Source of the DNA: Sphagnum compactum
Taxonomy: Eukaryota; Bryophyta; Sphagnopsida; Sphagnales
Reading direction: 5' to 3'
Length of the DNA stretch: 64,000 nt
NCBI GenBank assembly: GCA_965153455.1
Contig: OZ234494.1
Coordinates: forward strand, 8,184,001-8,248,000
The notes beneath the pieces are model-generated. The model ran no database searches and was not told the DNA's origin. It saw only the letters and a list, made by a program, of their open reading frames with translations. A program made the translations under genes and the position numbers. Positions 1-12,379 of the stretch are shown piece after piece (position 1 is the first letter of the stretch; the number at the start of each line of letters is the position of its first letter).

Positions 1-1061
1 TCAATTATGTTTGTTGACTATGAATAAGGTAAGCCCATGACGTGTGCCATTTATATTTGTTATTTAATTATAATTTTTTTAAATTTCAAAGTGTTTGTTT
101 ATTTGTCAAACTTCCATATTCTTGAGTAGTAAATGATGATGCACACCTTCTAGTGGTGTTGCTTACCATCCGTACCAATCGCATTTGTTATGTAAATTTC
201 AATCTTCAAGTATATTCTCATCCTACTACCATGTATTAACACTACGTCAAAATGTGTCCTAGTTCATTTTGGGTTTTATTAGATTTTGAGTGAATTTGAT
301 CATTTTTACCATGGTGAAACTGGTCAACCCTAATGAACAAGGACTAGTTGCTACAGATAATGAATTGGTCCATTAGTACTTAGTGAAACAAAGTTATTTT
401 CAAATGTAATATAAATCTACCAAACCATTTCATTTATTAGTTAATTAATTAGGTAGCATGGAAATCAATTAAATTTAAATTATTTAATATTTTATGTAAT
501 ATTTAATATTATTGATAATTTCATGATTTTAGCTTATGAATTATTGACATGTGTCATTATCTATGTTAAATTTAAAACCTAGCCTAGGTAGATAGGTCAT
601 GTAATCAACCTAAGTAGGCACCTACTCTAAAATACTACATAAGAAAATGTTTAGTCAACTTATCATTGTTGACCATAAACACACCATTTGTGAGGCTTGA
701 TCCCGACCTTTAGGATGGAGGCAAACACCTCTACCATTAAGCCACCACACTTGTAATGATAATATGTTACATTGCATTCTATTTATCAAATATTTCATTT
801 TAAACATTGAAAAAACATAAACATTGAAAATTCATATCTTATTGAAATTTTGTCTAAATGAAATGATTAAAGTTTAGTTAAATTTTTTTTCAACAATGTA
901 CATAATTACATTTTTTTTTTTTTGAAAGTGTAAAATCATTTGAACAATTTTTTTAAATATCACTATTCAATAACATTTCAATGATCATTTTTTTGAAAAA
1001 GAAAATGTTTAATAAATGGATAAGATTTTTCCTGACATAATAATACTACATATGTTAGGCT
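1..1061. other. AT-rich intergenic DNA
   Basis: Strongly AT-rich sequence with short poly-A and poly-T runs. No open frame of useful length and no recognisable protein similarity on either strand. I see nothing further in it. Confidence 0.6.
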
Positions 1062-1560
1062 ACTTTCAGCTATTCTAGGGCTACTTTTCATTGTTTTAAA
1101 TTATTTCACCTTACATTATTTACAGCTATTTATAGTTATTCTCCGTTATTTTTAATTATTTTTAATTATTTCACCCTAAGTTACTTTTGATTATTCTAAA
1201 TTATTTTTGGCTATTTTATATTACTTTTGGCTATTTTAAGTTATTTCACCTTAAGCTATTTTCGACTAATACAAGTTAGTTTTGGTGATTTTATGTTATT
1301 TTTGGCTATTGTAGGTTATTTCATTTTAAGTTATTTGAAACTATCATAAGTTATTTTTGGTTATTCTAAGTTATTTCATTGTAGGTTATTTTAAATTATG
1401 TGAAGTTTTTGTTGGTTAATTCTGGCTATTGAACGCTATTTCACCTTATGTTATTATTGGTTATTCTAAGTTATATTACCATAGGTTATTTATGGTTATT
1501 CTATTGCTGGCTATTGGTGCATATTCTTTTGATGCCTACATATTCTATTTGTGGTTATTA
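1062..1560. repeat. Degenerate minisatellite of TTATTTnnGGCTATT-like units
   Basis: About 500 bp are built from diverged copies of short blocks such as TTATTTTTGGCTATT, CTAAGTTATTTC and ACCTTAAGTTATTTT. The blocks alternate roughly every 12-15 bp, with a higher-order spacing of about 50-60 bp that keeps recurring. No frame stays open. It looks like an old, decayed tandem repeat; it could also be the low-complexity interior of a transposon. Confidence 0.7.
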
Positions 1561-1829
1561 GAGGATATTTTATTCAAGTCCCAACAATAGCTGCATGGTA
1601 ACATCAAAATTAAATTCATGTAAATGAAGGGAAAAATTAAGGACAAACAAAAACTTATTGTATAATGTCATATTTCCAACAAAAAAGGCATGCATTTTGA
1701 CCTTTCATTAGTGCTACATCCATTATCTTCACTAAATGATCACAATAAATCTTTAAATAAAAACTAACTATGGAACTGTTATGAGTATTTTTCCTAAATT
1801 ATTCACAAAAATGAAGAGATAGTATTATC

Positions 1830-2645
1830 CGGACCAATTTATTCATTATTGCCATCAACGTCGCCATATAATCTACAGATAACATGCACTTCCAGAGGTG
1901 GATTATGGATTAAGTCATCAAGTTTTGGAAAACATCCTATGTCTATAGGGTGATATAATGTCATGGAACGTCCGTTGTAGCCATCTTGTGTGCAAGATTC
2001 CACATACGCATGGATGGTAAGATGGTCGATCACCCCAAGGTTAATATGTGTGAGTATGTTTGACATTTACTCTTCGTCATCACAATCAACAAGGACAAGG
2101 AACTTGTGTAGATTCACGATCAAAATGCGATCTCTAAGATTATACTCCCATGCCCTATCTTCCCCTGATCCTAAAGTTGTAAGGATATGAGATTGAGCAC
2201 GTAAGGGCACACTCATCATGCCTGTAACGTTGATTTTTTGCTTTTGCAAAAATAAGATTGTGAGAATGATAATATTTTGAAACAAATTGACATAAGATGG
2301 GTACATGTTACATGATTAGTAATCAACCTTAACGTCATTAAAAGGATTTGCAATAACAAAAAATAAAATATGCATATTTGTTGACAAGCGAGCTTCTCAA
2401 TAATGTAGACAAGGAATCAGGGTTATGCAATTTGCCAAAGAGTAGGAAAATTCAAAACTTATGCACGAGTCCAGAATTATGTTGTTCCAGATTTGTGCCC
2501 GGCCGAAGAGTCCAATCACAAATTTCACACCAAATTCTTTGGGCAATCGCCGAATCCATGAGGACGGCTGTCACAACACGAATTTCAACTATAAACGGTG
2601 AAAAATTTAAGATGACGGGTTCACAAGGTTTTGTTTTTTAAGAAT
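1830..2645. other. Higher-GC island with short open frames, unrecognised
   Basis: Base composition is clearly less AT-rich here than on either side. Two adjacent minus-strand frames (2067-2306 and 1839-2066) follow each other with one stop between them and read like normal protein, with stretches such as GSGEDRAWEYNLRDRI and SCTQDGYNGRSMTLYHPID. A plus-strand frame of 87 residues lies at 2378-2641. I recognise no family. A decayed gene or captured gene fragment would fit the in-frame stop, but a chance open stretch is also possible. Confidence 0.3.
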
Positions 2646-2652
2646 CGAAGGT

Positions 2653-2745
2653 GAACACCTCCTGAATGCCAATTGGCCTGTACAGACCGCGATCAACATT
2701 GATCGAACGGTTTGTAATGCCATACAAGCCCGTCAGGAGGTGTAC
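2653..2745. repeat. 93-bp imperfect foldback
   Basis: The outer arms GAACACCTCCTGA and TCAGGAGGTGTAC pair at 12 of 13 positions. Inside them there is further partial pairing (TACAGACCG against CGGTTTGTA). The centre is the near-palindrome CGATCAACATTGATCG. The whole could fold into one long imperfect hairpin. It may be a tiny terminal-inverted-repeat element or a small-RNA precursor; sequence alone does not decide. Confidence 0.55.
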
Positions 2746-4828
2746 ATCGGCGATAAATAAAAAATATGCCTAACATTGCAGAGTTGGGTGAAGGTTCAGC
2801 AGAGTGAGAATAAAACACCGATGACAGAGATAGTGCAATGGAAAAAAAAGGCAACATCAGACAAACTGGATCTTCAACACGGTTGCATCAGATCTTTGCA
2901 AGGGGAATTGGAAGGGTGGAAGCAGAGAGCACAGACAAGTACCAATGACTCATAAGAGATATCCTCAACTTCTACTGACTAAACAAGGTGAAACCATTAA
3001 GTGTTTGAAAATTCAACAAGTTCACCAATATAAAGCCTACGTATTTCCACAAAGACACACAAATGGCAAGAGATCCAGATCCACGTGACGTTACATTTCC
3101 TGTTTGAAACCCACCAGAATTTTTTCACACAACCAAAACTAAGAATATGGCCAGGAACAAATTTTTTCTAGTTGATCCTTAGCCCCAATGGCCCATAAGT
3201 CTTTTACAAAGAACACCACGATAGTTTTCAACTCGCTACATAATATAAACATATAAGTTTCAACAATAAACCAACTTACAATGGTGACATTTGCTTCTCA
3301 TAAGATTAATTACATGTGATACAAATCAACTGGTTGCCATTGAGTATATGAACTGTTCGTCGAAAATGTAAAACATGGACACGTCATGTTTTAGAATTTA
3401 AAATCAGCAAAAAAAGATTTGAGACCACACAAACTTGAATTTTATACCCAATTCACAAATTAACATGAACTTATTCACTTTAAAATTAGTTCATAGTTGA
3501 ATTACATATTAAATAAAATTAAGTTAATTATGTTAGACAATTTAAATTAGACATAATTAATTTAAACATAATTATATAACTAATTGTAACCACATAACAA
3601 ATCTAAGAAAAATGTGATAGGTATAATCCAAATGTAGTTAAGTTTCTTCAGCAATGTGAGGCCATTTATCACATCATCCATAATGTTTTTAAGGCTTCTG
3701 TTGTCCATTTGATTTTTACATTGTAATTAATTTTTTTTTAATCTTTCAACTAATTGTCAATGTTTTATACAAGTTGTGTTAATACATTTTCTTTGTTAGT
3801 AGCTTTTAATTTTAACATGTCAATCCTTCTTTTGTGCGACACATTGAGTAATATGATTATTTTAATCTTATTGGTGTTAGCTTTTAACGGATTAAAGGGT
3901 TTATGTTTAAACTTGATAGAAGGTATGTTTTTAATTATTTAAAAATCATACCAAGATCATAATGATTCAATTAATGTAAAAAATGTTTAAAATATGTTCT
4001 TTTGTTTATGAGCTTTTAGAAATAATATCAAAGAAGCGATGAATTTAAAAAATTTGCTCATAGTAGATTCTTATTTAATGTTAATGTGTAGGTAATGAAT
4101 GTGAATTTTATACCACAATTGAAGAGAATTTGGAGAAATTTGTGAAATTGAATTCTAATATTTTATTTTGTTTCTATTCGTACGTCTATAGACAACCAAT
4201 AAGAATATATGAACTTGAGATACTTTTCATTATATAATTTGTTTATAACAACAATTTGCACTCATCACCTTTGTCCTTTACCTTAACATTTATGGTTTTG
4301 TTTAATTTTATTATTTTAATTAATGTTTTAAATTTGATTTTTATTGTAGTCTTTTTGATTTTTTGTATGTTTGATCTTTAATAAGTTTACAATAGGTTCA
4401 AAGTCACATTTTAAACTTACATTTTTGTTATCATTCATTATATGTAATAAGATATTAGAATTTTAAAATCCTCTAAAAATTCTTTTTAATATTATTTAAA
4501 AGTTTTGACATGTTATTTAGGCATACATGAAAATATAATAATACTTGCAAATAAATTAAAATAATGATTTGGAACAAAATTGAAATGGTAAATTTTAATG
4601 AAAAAAAGAAGTAATGTAAAAATGATTTATAAACCAATAAGGTATCCAACATTATTGAAACATTTAAAATTTAAATGTTAAATTTACCATTTCAATTGCC
4701 ATTTCATAATTAAGGTATTTGGTTTATATATTTTTATCCAAAATAGATTCATTTAAAACTAAACATTTAAATTGGTTTTCTCACATCTTTCTAAAAAAAA
4801 AAATTGTTTTAAATAAATGAATACAAAT
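2746..4828. other. Intergenic DNA, no gene seen
   Basis: Moderately AT-rich up to about 3130 and very AT-rich afterwards. Only short chance frames occur. No domain, RNA gene or repeat that I can name. Confidence 0.5.
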
Positions 4829-5120
4829 CACACCCATTTTTAAACATTCATACATCAATATTGATGTGTCTTGATTTCTATTCCAAATTTATTTTTTTCA
4901 AATTTTAAATATATTGCACAACCATTTTTATACATTCATAATTCGATATTGATTTTTATTCAAAATATGTTTTTCAACTTTTAAATACACTACACACTCA
5001 TTTTTAAACACTCATACTTCAATATTGATGAGTCTTTATTTTTATTCGAAATATATATATTTCAATTTCTAAAGACATTGCACACCCATTTCGAAACATT
5101 TTTCTTCAATTATGGTGTTT
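4829..5120. repeat. About 85-bp tandem repeat, four diverged copies
   Basis: Four diverged units start near 4829, 4916, 4993 and 5081. Each opens with a CACACCCATTTTTAAACATTC-like block, followed by a CAATATTGATG-like block and a TTTTTATTC...AAATAT segment. Copies differ by substitutions and small indels. Just downstream a second, looser duplication pairs about 5150-5195 with 5310-5350, sharing the block TTTCAAGGTG and the end AGCCCTTTAAA with changes. Confidence 0.6.
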
Positions 5121-8100
5121 AACTTATTTTAATGAGGTTTAAAAAAAAAACACATACTTCTCAAGGTGTGTATGGCTATCCCTTTAAATTAAACACAAAT
5201 ATTTCATCAATAATGAGGTTTATCTTTTAGAAAAATATATTTTTTCAAAGTGGATATGTTGGCCAACACAACTATGGTTTTAATAACGTGATTCCTATTT
5301 TAATGAAAACACGTTTATTTTTCAAGGTGCATATGGTTAGCCCTTTAAACAATACAAAATTGTTTTTAAATTGGTGGGTTTTTTCAATACAAAAGTGTAT
5401 ATATATATATGACATGAATATGGTTCAAACGCATTGCCAAATGTTTAGTGATAAAATTGCCAATGAATGGTGGTAGGTGGTTTGTAATATTTCGATTTTA
5501 AGCATTTGTTTGATCCATAAAGATATTAGGTAATAGAAAAATGTTTGATAATGGGATGTTTTACCTTAGTCAAATTAAACAAATTCAAACAGGAGATGCA
5601 TAACATCATACTTTCTTTTGTTCTAGATTAATACCGATGCTATTTAATACCAATAGTTATTTTATTATTTCAAATTTAAATGAAAAAAAAAAAAAAAAAC
5701 TTCACAATCATCGTTTGTTAAAAATGTACCAATTACGTTTGATATAATGTTTATTGCTATAAACATAGATATAAAGGAAATTCAATGTGTTTTGGAATGG
5801 ATCACACAAGGTCAATTAAAATATGATTAATCAACTAAAATGAGTGTAAATGACATTTGCAAAGTGTAATGGCTATTTTAGGTTTGAACTCATCAACAAA
5901 TTTCTTTGTACTTATATTCATGCTAATATAAACCATAATTTCAAAGCTAATATTTGTAACCATATAATCTTGATCAATTTTAACTTTAGGTTTGGATTTG
6001 AAATGAAATACGAAAGTTAAGATGGATAAAAATAAAATGTAAGGTTTTAAAAGAATAAAAAACACATTCCTTTTTTCAAACAGTGGAGGTCAAATTAATG
6101 TAGAATTTAACAATTGAAGTTATACATAAATGTTTTATAGTTTCTTGTTAAAAGAATGTTAACATAGAATTGATGGAATTCATATGGATCAAAAATATTA
6201 AAAATTGTATTTTAATGTTTTCATCCTAAACATAGGAGTTTCATTTTGGAATTTAAAAAAAAAAAGACATTTTGGGCTACAATTAAACCATTCTATTGTT
6301 TGTTACATATAATGAATTTTTATAAATCCTACCAATATGGGAAACTTTTTAAAAAGACGGGTTCATTGTATGCATTTGTTTTTTGAATACAAATAGGGAA
6401 ATAATATAATAGAGAAATTATATACCATGGTTATTCAACCATAACTCATTGTATTGTGTCAATTTTGTATTTGATATAAAATGACAAAAACAAGGGACAA
6501 GAAATAACAAAAAATGTTAATAAGGTTTTAAGTTGGAAGAGATAAATTCAATCTAAATGTGTATGGTCAGTTCAAAGTTAAAAGACCACTTGCTTTTAAA
6601 ATTGGTGAAAGATTTTCTACCATTTGATTTTGTTCACTCTAAAAAGAGAAATCATTTGACCTTTAATAAGGTGAATGATCTTGTCTTTTCGCTACACTTC
6701 ATTAGGTTACAATGTTTTTGAAGTTTTTTTTTGTTTATCATCTCCATGAGTGAGAACAAGTTCAAAAAATCAAAAATCATGTCAAATCCCTACAACATGT
6801 TATATACACATATATTCATTTTCATATGAAACTCATGGGAAGTAGTCTTAAATGATTAATATGAATGTTGAGGGTTCAAAATTAAATTTGTTTTAGAATT
6901 AAATTTTACGTTTTGCTTTTTAAGACTTTGAACTTGAACAAAAAAAACCCATGTTAAACAAGGACAATTTCACAAAGGACAAGATTAAACACTCTCAATA
7001 ATTTTTTTTTTTACTAATACAAACCAAGATGCTAAATTAGCCTATTATTCAAATTCAAGGAACTCACAATATACTCGATATGAAATTTTTTAAAGGTTTG
7101 AAATCTCTTTTGAAATTTCATAATTTCAATTTTTTTTTTTCCCACATGTAATTGGAACGTAATGCACACTTAAAACAAAATTGAAACGTATAATACAAAA
7201 AATTAACATATTTTGAGATTATTTCAAATTTGATCATTTTTCAAAACAAAACATAAAATCTAACAAAATTTATGAACTTTTTAAACTTTCATATTTATTC
7301 AACAATGATTAATACAAAACATGTAATAATTAAGAAAATCATAAACATTTTTATAACAAGTTGTAAGATACTTTATTCAAAAACCTTCTTTTTATGAAAA
7401 AAATCATTTCAATAAAAATATTATAGTTCTTGGGGTAGAAGTAAAACACATTGCCTCATTTGAACTCATATAGACCCATAAAGTTCTCACGGAGTTCAAA
7501 ATAATTCTAGATTCTTTTATATGGCTAAATTACACACTTGGCATACTTCGACTTTTGATACATCATGTATTCACAAACTCATTGGTGACTCAAATTCTAG
7601 TATTCATATGTTATTCTCTATAACCTTGACTCATGCAAGATACTAAATCAACAACGTGTGTCGATTCACCTCAATATTGCAAATTCTTTGTTTAAGGAAC
7701 AATATCTTAAAATGAATTAATTTGAGGTGCACCGGGCAGAGTACCTCCTCTTTAGTTAGTCACACTGAATACTTCATTGAAGATGTGATGCAACCCAAAC
7801 CTAGTTCAGGTGCAGAACAGACTTTCTAGAGTCTATATGCACTTCTCGGCCAACATTTTCATGGAGAGACATTCCTAAAAAATTGGAAGCTCAGACCACA
7901 AAATGAATGCACTCAAAAGAGAAGGTTTAGTGAGTATACACTACACACCTCTTCAAGGCTTTTCAAAGTTGTGAGTATGCAGCTTCCATTCGCAACAAGC
8001 ACACCACAACGTTCCCTTTCAACCACATGGAAGAATCCAAGTTCCTACACCTACATCCACCAAGAAATGAAGCAAACCTATCTCAAGAAGGTGAAGCTAA

Positions 8101-8226
8101 GAAATCCCTTGACTCTATCAGCAGAAGAATCAACAATGAATTTGACAATGAATCCAGTAAGTTAAGAAGTGGGCAACAATTCCTTCATCTCATTGCTTAA
8201 AGTTGTGCTCATCATACAGTAATCTT
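5121..8226. other. AT-rich intergenic DNA, no gene seen
   Basis: Very AT-rich up to about 7700 with no frame above background. From about 7700 rightward the composition becomes more even, which probably marks the 3' flank of the folate gene on the minus strand. I see no recognisable protein. Confidence 0.5.
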
Positions 8227-8249
8227 GAGAGAGAGAGAGAGAGAGAGAG
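8227..8249. repeat. (GA)n microsatellite
   Basis: Uninterrupted GA dinucleotide run of about 23 bp in the downstream flank of the 5-FCL gene. Confidence 0.95.
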
Positions 8250-9052
8250 CTTACAAAGAAGGAAGTATTGAGAGTGTGACTTGAAGATTGGCATGCCAAA
8301 TCATCATGGGTGCTCTTGTACAATTCTGCAATTGTGGAAAGTCCCACCCAACTCAAAGCTTCATTGCTGTTTGCACTCTTCATGTTTTGGTTCAAACTGA
8401 ACATCACAATGTTATAATCAGTTGCCAGTTCAGTTGACACTCAAATGCCTAATTGAGTCACCATGGGATCTGGTTTGAGAGGGCAGTGATGGATAAGACA
8501 GTGCTCCACTTTCAAATGTCCTCTGGTACCATAGAAGCAAAGTTTGATTTCGAAGGGGACCCATGTCTTGTGGTTGGCTACTCATCGAGCAAAAGCCTTT
8601 CCCGTGAAGGGTGAATTGCCAACAATTTGGTATCCTCAAGAACAGCCATATTTGCATGTTCCTTGAGTCTGTGAAATGTGGAGCAATTGGAAGCTTAACA
8701 CTACACAATTGCCTCAAACCTAGATGACAGTTTAACAAATAATCTAACTACGAAGGTAGGACTTTCAAATTCAAATCCTTTTTGGTAAAATGCACTCTTG
8801 TGAGCAGGATATTGTTCCTGATGGAACCCGAGGTATAAATCAACTGCAGGTCAGGACTCTATTGACTGACTACTACCAACATACATCCGGGTGTAAGTGT
8901 CAATGCAATAAGCTAGTTTCTTGTGTGGATTCTGATCTGAATAGAGAGAAATGAGTCTTCTGCTACAGATGGGAGGACACCCAAGAAACAAGGGACTGTC
9001 ATGTGTTGGTGTAGCTTGCATTGAACAAGAATGGTGCAGTGGCAAGAACAAG

Positions 9053-12000
9053 CTAGCTTGAAGATGTATTCCTCATCTGAATGCTGAAGGGAAGGATCCC
9101 ATTACAAGACACCAGAGCATCAATATTGATATCTGTGGAAGTCATTGGCACCAAGTCCTCTTGTATCTGCACATTGTATGCCAGTGCAACTGCATACCAC
9201 CACCCCCTAATTAACAAGTGCATGCATTTTGAGTTACTAGAGCTTAGTCTTGGCAATTGTACTGTACAACCTTCCATGCTTCTGCTTCAAATAACATATG
9301 GCACAAAGTGCACACTGAGCAGGGAGAGAAGTCAAAGAATGACTAGATTGGGCAGCAAGCTGTACACTAAACAAAATTCTCAAGGGCAGGAGAGAGACAT
9401 AAATCTCACCTAGCCATGGTTGTTTCCATCCTTTGTCTTTGGCAAGAAGCAGATAGTTTTGAAGAAACAAATCATAGTACCTGCCACAGAACCGATTTGA
9501 ACACAGAGGTTCAGACCAAACTTCAGTCCTGATTAGAAGGTCTTTATGAGCGTGCAGTCAAGTACACAGAGATAGGGTCTTCCTTCAGCCTGATCCTGAG
9601 AATGTACAACATACAGACCTAAGAAAGCACAATAAAATTTCCTTTCTGTGAGCAATGTAGCAAGGGCCTCCAACTCTTCCTCCTTCTGGGATAGTATAAA
9701 AGCCTGCACAAACTTCATAGGAGGAATTCTGCTCTGTTCTTAACACTCACCCTCCACCTCGGCCAAGGCGCCCACCTTTTTTATCAAATGCTAATCCTGC
9801 TCCAAAATACACAGGCCCAGATCAACCTATCAAGCTTGTAGCATGTCCAGGGCTTTTTTCTTTTTGAAATTCCTCAAGTAGGTCCACTGGCAAGGATCCC
9901 CAGCATTAATTAGCATTAAATGGTGACTGTCCTAGGTGGGCTGTAGCATTTTTACAAAAGTGCTGCTACAAGTGGTGACCTAGGAAGTGCCTAGGTCTAG
10001 ATGTGGCTAATTTAATTATTTTTATTTCCAAAAATGGCAAAAAAATAGAAGTCATAATTTTTTTATGTTTGGTTTTTCAGTTTCTGGAAAAAGATTTACC
10101 AGTTGCGAAATTTCGCCACAAAAATAAAACACTGAGCATGTCATTTTCAAGAAGCCTTGATCATGCCTGGCCTTGCATTGTCATACACTTCGCATAAAAA
10201 CTAGTACGAAAGCTAAAATCAGTGTAACAAATTTTGGGAGTTGTAAGTATGAGACAGTACATGAAAGCGGATGTACCTGGAAGTAAAAATAAGTCCACAG
10301 GCTCATTACTCTGCATCACTTTTAGCATCCCACCACCCACCAAACCCGTATGTTTATCAGACCAACAGCCCTGAATTGGATACCAGTCTTGCCAAACGGC
10401 CTCCTCCCAATTGCTGACACTACTACACAGAAAAGCTTGCCATGACGGTGCAAATATAGTACAACTATCACATATCTCTGAAATTGCAGAAATATCTCCA
10501 CAACAATAATTTGAAGGACACATGACAATGCATGCAGTCATGACCTTATGAGAGTTGCTCACAAAGTGTCAGAGCATCAATTCATCACAAATAGCAGTGA
10601 CAAGCTGCCAATGACTACCCATTGACTTCATCAGCTCACAAAGATGGGTGTAGGCAAGTATGCAATAATCCACCCAAAATTTGGGCAAGACCATTATACA
10701 AAATCTGTCCTAAGTTTCTGTCACAAGTTCTGGAAGTGATGGGAGACTCAGTCATCATGTTGGCTAGCACTCAAGAGACATATACAATGATAGTATCACA
10801 TCACTCTGCAGACAAGTTATCACAACCTCACCAGGCTTTAATCATCAAGTTCAACCAGGCAATCATTGTACAAGAACGGTGAAAGATATATACCAAAACA
10901 CCCAACTTCTTCACTGGGGCTGAGCATTCAACTGATGCAGCAGCAACTGATCAAACCAATGGAATCGATTTACAGGCAAAATGAAACCTTACTGTTAGCT
11001 CGAGGATCACCCAAATGCATCAATGGTGTGGGTTCCCGGATATTCATGGAGTTGGCCACCAGGTCTTCATCAGTGTTGGTTATGTGCAGCATGCACATGT
11101 GGCTCTCTTTATCCTCAATGCGTGGCACATATACTTTCTTTTCTGTTAACCAAATAGGTACGCATATTGTTAGCCAAGCTTTACACCTTTCAGCAGCAGG
11201 GACTGTCATCAGCATATGCCATGGCAATTGATGCTGTGGGGCTGGTGATACAGGGATACAGAAACAGACGACAACAAAGTTGTGTTGTTCCATGCAATCA
11301 TTCCAAGAAAGCTCCACAGAACAAGCTGCAACCCTCCAAAGAACAATCTTCTGCAGCTCTCCACAGAACAACTGGCAGCAACTCTTCAAAGAACAATCTG
11401 CTGCAACTCTCCACAGAAAAACCTACAAATCCCTACTGAAACCCAGCACCTCTCCAAAGAACAATCCACTGCAACTCTCCACAGAAAAACCTACAAATCT
11501 CTACTGAACCCAGCACCTCTCCAAAGAACAATCTGTTGCAACTCTCCACAGAAAAACCTACAAATCTCTACAGAACCCACCACCTCTGCAAAGAATATAG
11601 TCTACAACTCTCCACAGAACAACATGTGTACAGTTTTTAAGGAACACGATCTCCCTCACTCACTCACACCTGGAAACTCATGTTGTCGTTGCAACAAACA
11701 GGCCATGATCTTGGAGGTTTCAACCTCCTGCAGTCTTGCACAGCTCACATATGCACAGACTCTTTGGCTATTTCTAAACCAATCTGCTGCCAGCACATGC
11801 TTCTGGATTGCTTCATCTGAAAATTCCCCCCCACGCCCCCCCCCCCCCCCAAAAAAAAAACAACAACCAAGAAGCCCTTTCTCATGAGGTGGGCAGACTT
11901 GAGTAGAGCTTGGGATTTAGAGCAAGGGTAGTTCCGGTAGTAATCAATGTATGGCGATGGAAGGTTTAGGGTTTAGAGTTTCATGATACCAGGTTTAAAG

Positions 12001-12340
12001 CAAGGGGTAGTTTAGGGTTTAGAGAGCCTTTCGTTTGTGTGCAAGCAAAATCTGGTAGCAATCAATGTATGGCGATGGGTAAAGAAAAGCTTGAGGGGGA
12101 AAGGATGAGGCCCCATCAATACATACCTTCTTGTTGCTTGGCAAGTGGAGGAAGAGCACGCAATTGGCGCCGGACCAATGTCCGAAGTGCGTTCTTTTGC
12201 TGCCGCACGGCGTCGAGAGGAGGAGGAGGAGGAGAAGGAGGTCCAGGGATAACAACATGCGTGGCAGCCATCGTCGCTACTAATTTGCACAAGTGCAACC
12301 TCCTCCTCAGCATTCCAACCTGCATCCACTTCCAAAGCAA
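9053..12340 (-). CDS. 5-formyltetrahydrofolate cyclo-ligase (5-FCL), seven exons
   Basis: Enzyme (EC 6.3.3.2) that converts 5-formyl-THF to 5,10-methenyl-THF with ATP; the plant enzyme is mitochondrial. Exons on the minus strand are 12340-12127, 11816-11670, 11142-10993, 10318-10277, 9796-9751, 9480-9410 and 9189-9053 (TAG). All junctions are GT...AG and the phases agree, giving 268 residues, close to the usual plant length of about 275. Family marks in order: NALRTLVRRQLRAL near the N-terminus, VCAYVSCARLQEVETSKI, EKKVYVPRIEDKES, LVANSMNI, NEPVDLFLLPG, LAFD, then LGRGGGYYD (about residues 195-203, the nucleotide-binding loop, split by the exon 5/6 junction) and the terminal INIDALVSCNGILPF. 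Two inner ATGs (12313, 12271) could also start it. The Arg-rich N-terminus fits a mitochondrial presequence. The acceptor of the 42-nt exon 4 is pyrimidine-poor and is the least certain junction. Confidence 0.92.
11282..11625. repeat. About 68-bp tandem repeat inside a 5-FCL intron
   Basis: At least three complete units of 67-71 bp lie at about 11382-11580. Each contains AAAGAACAATC, then GCAACTCTCCACAGAAAAAC, CTACAAATC and CCCAGCACC. Shorter, partial versions of the AAAGAACAATC...CTCCACAGAAC half-unit flank them on both sides. The repeat lies wholly in intron 2 (between exons 11816-11670 and 11142-10993). It keeps a long plus-strand frame open by its periodicity, not because it codes. Confidence 0.85.
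11937..12079. repeat. 118-bp direct duplication in 5-FCL intron 1
   Basis: GGTAGTAATCAATGTATGGC at 11937 recurs as GGTAGCAATCAATGTATGGC at 12055, and the GCGATGG that follows is shared too. The preceding AGCAAGG.GTAGTT block is also shared. Both units carry TTTAGGGTTTAG telomere-like words. The duplication lies inside intron 1 of the folate gene. Confidence 0.75.
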
Positions 12341-12379
12341 TCAGAAAAAACATCGGCTACTTCCCGAATCATAAATACC

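Noticed and set aside
11282-11887. 201-residue plus-strand open frame
   Set aside because: It is held open by the 68-bp tandem repeat and lies antisense to intron 2 and exon 2 of the 5-FCL gene.
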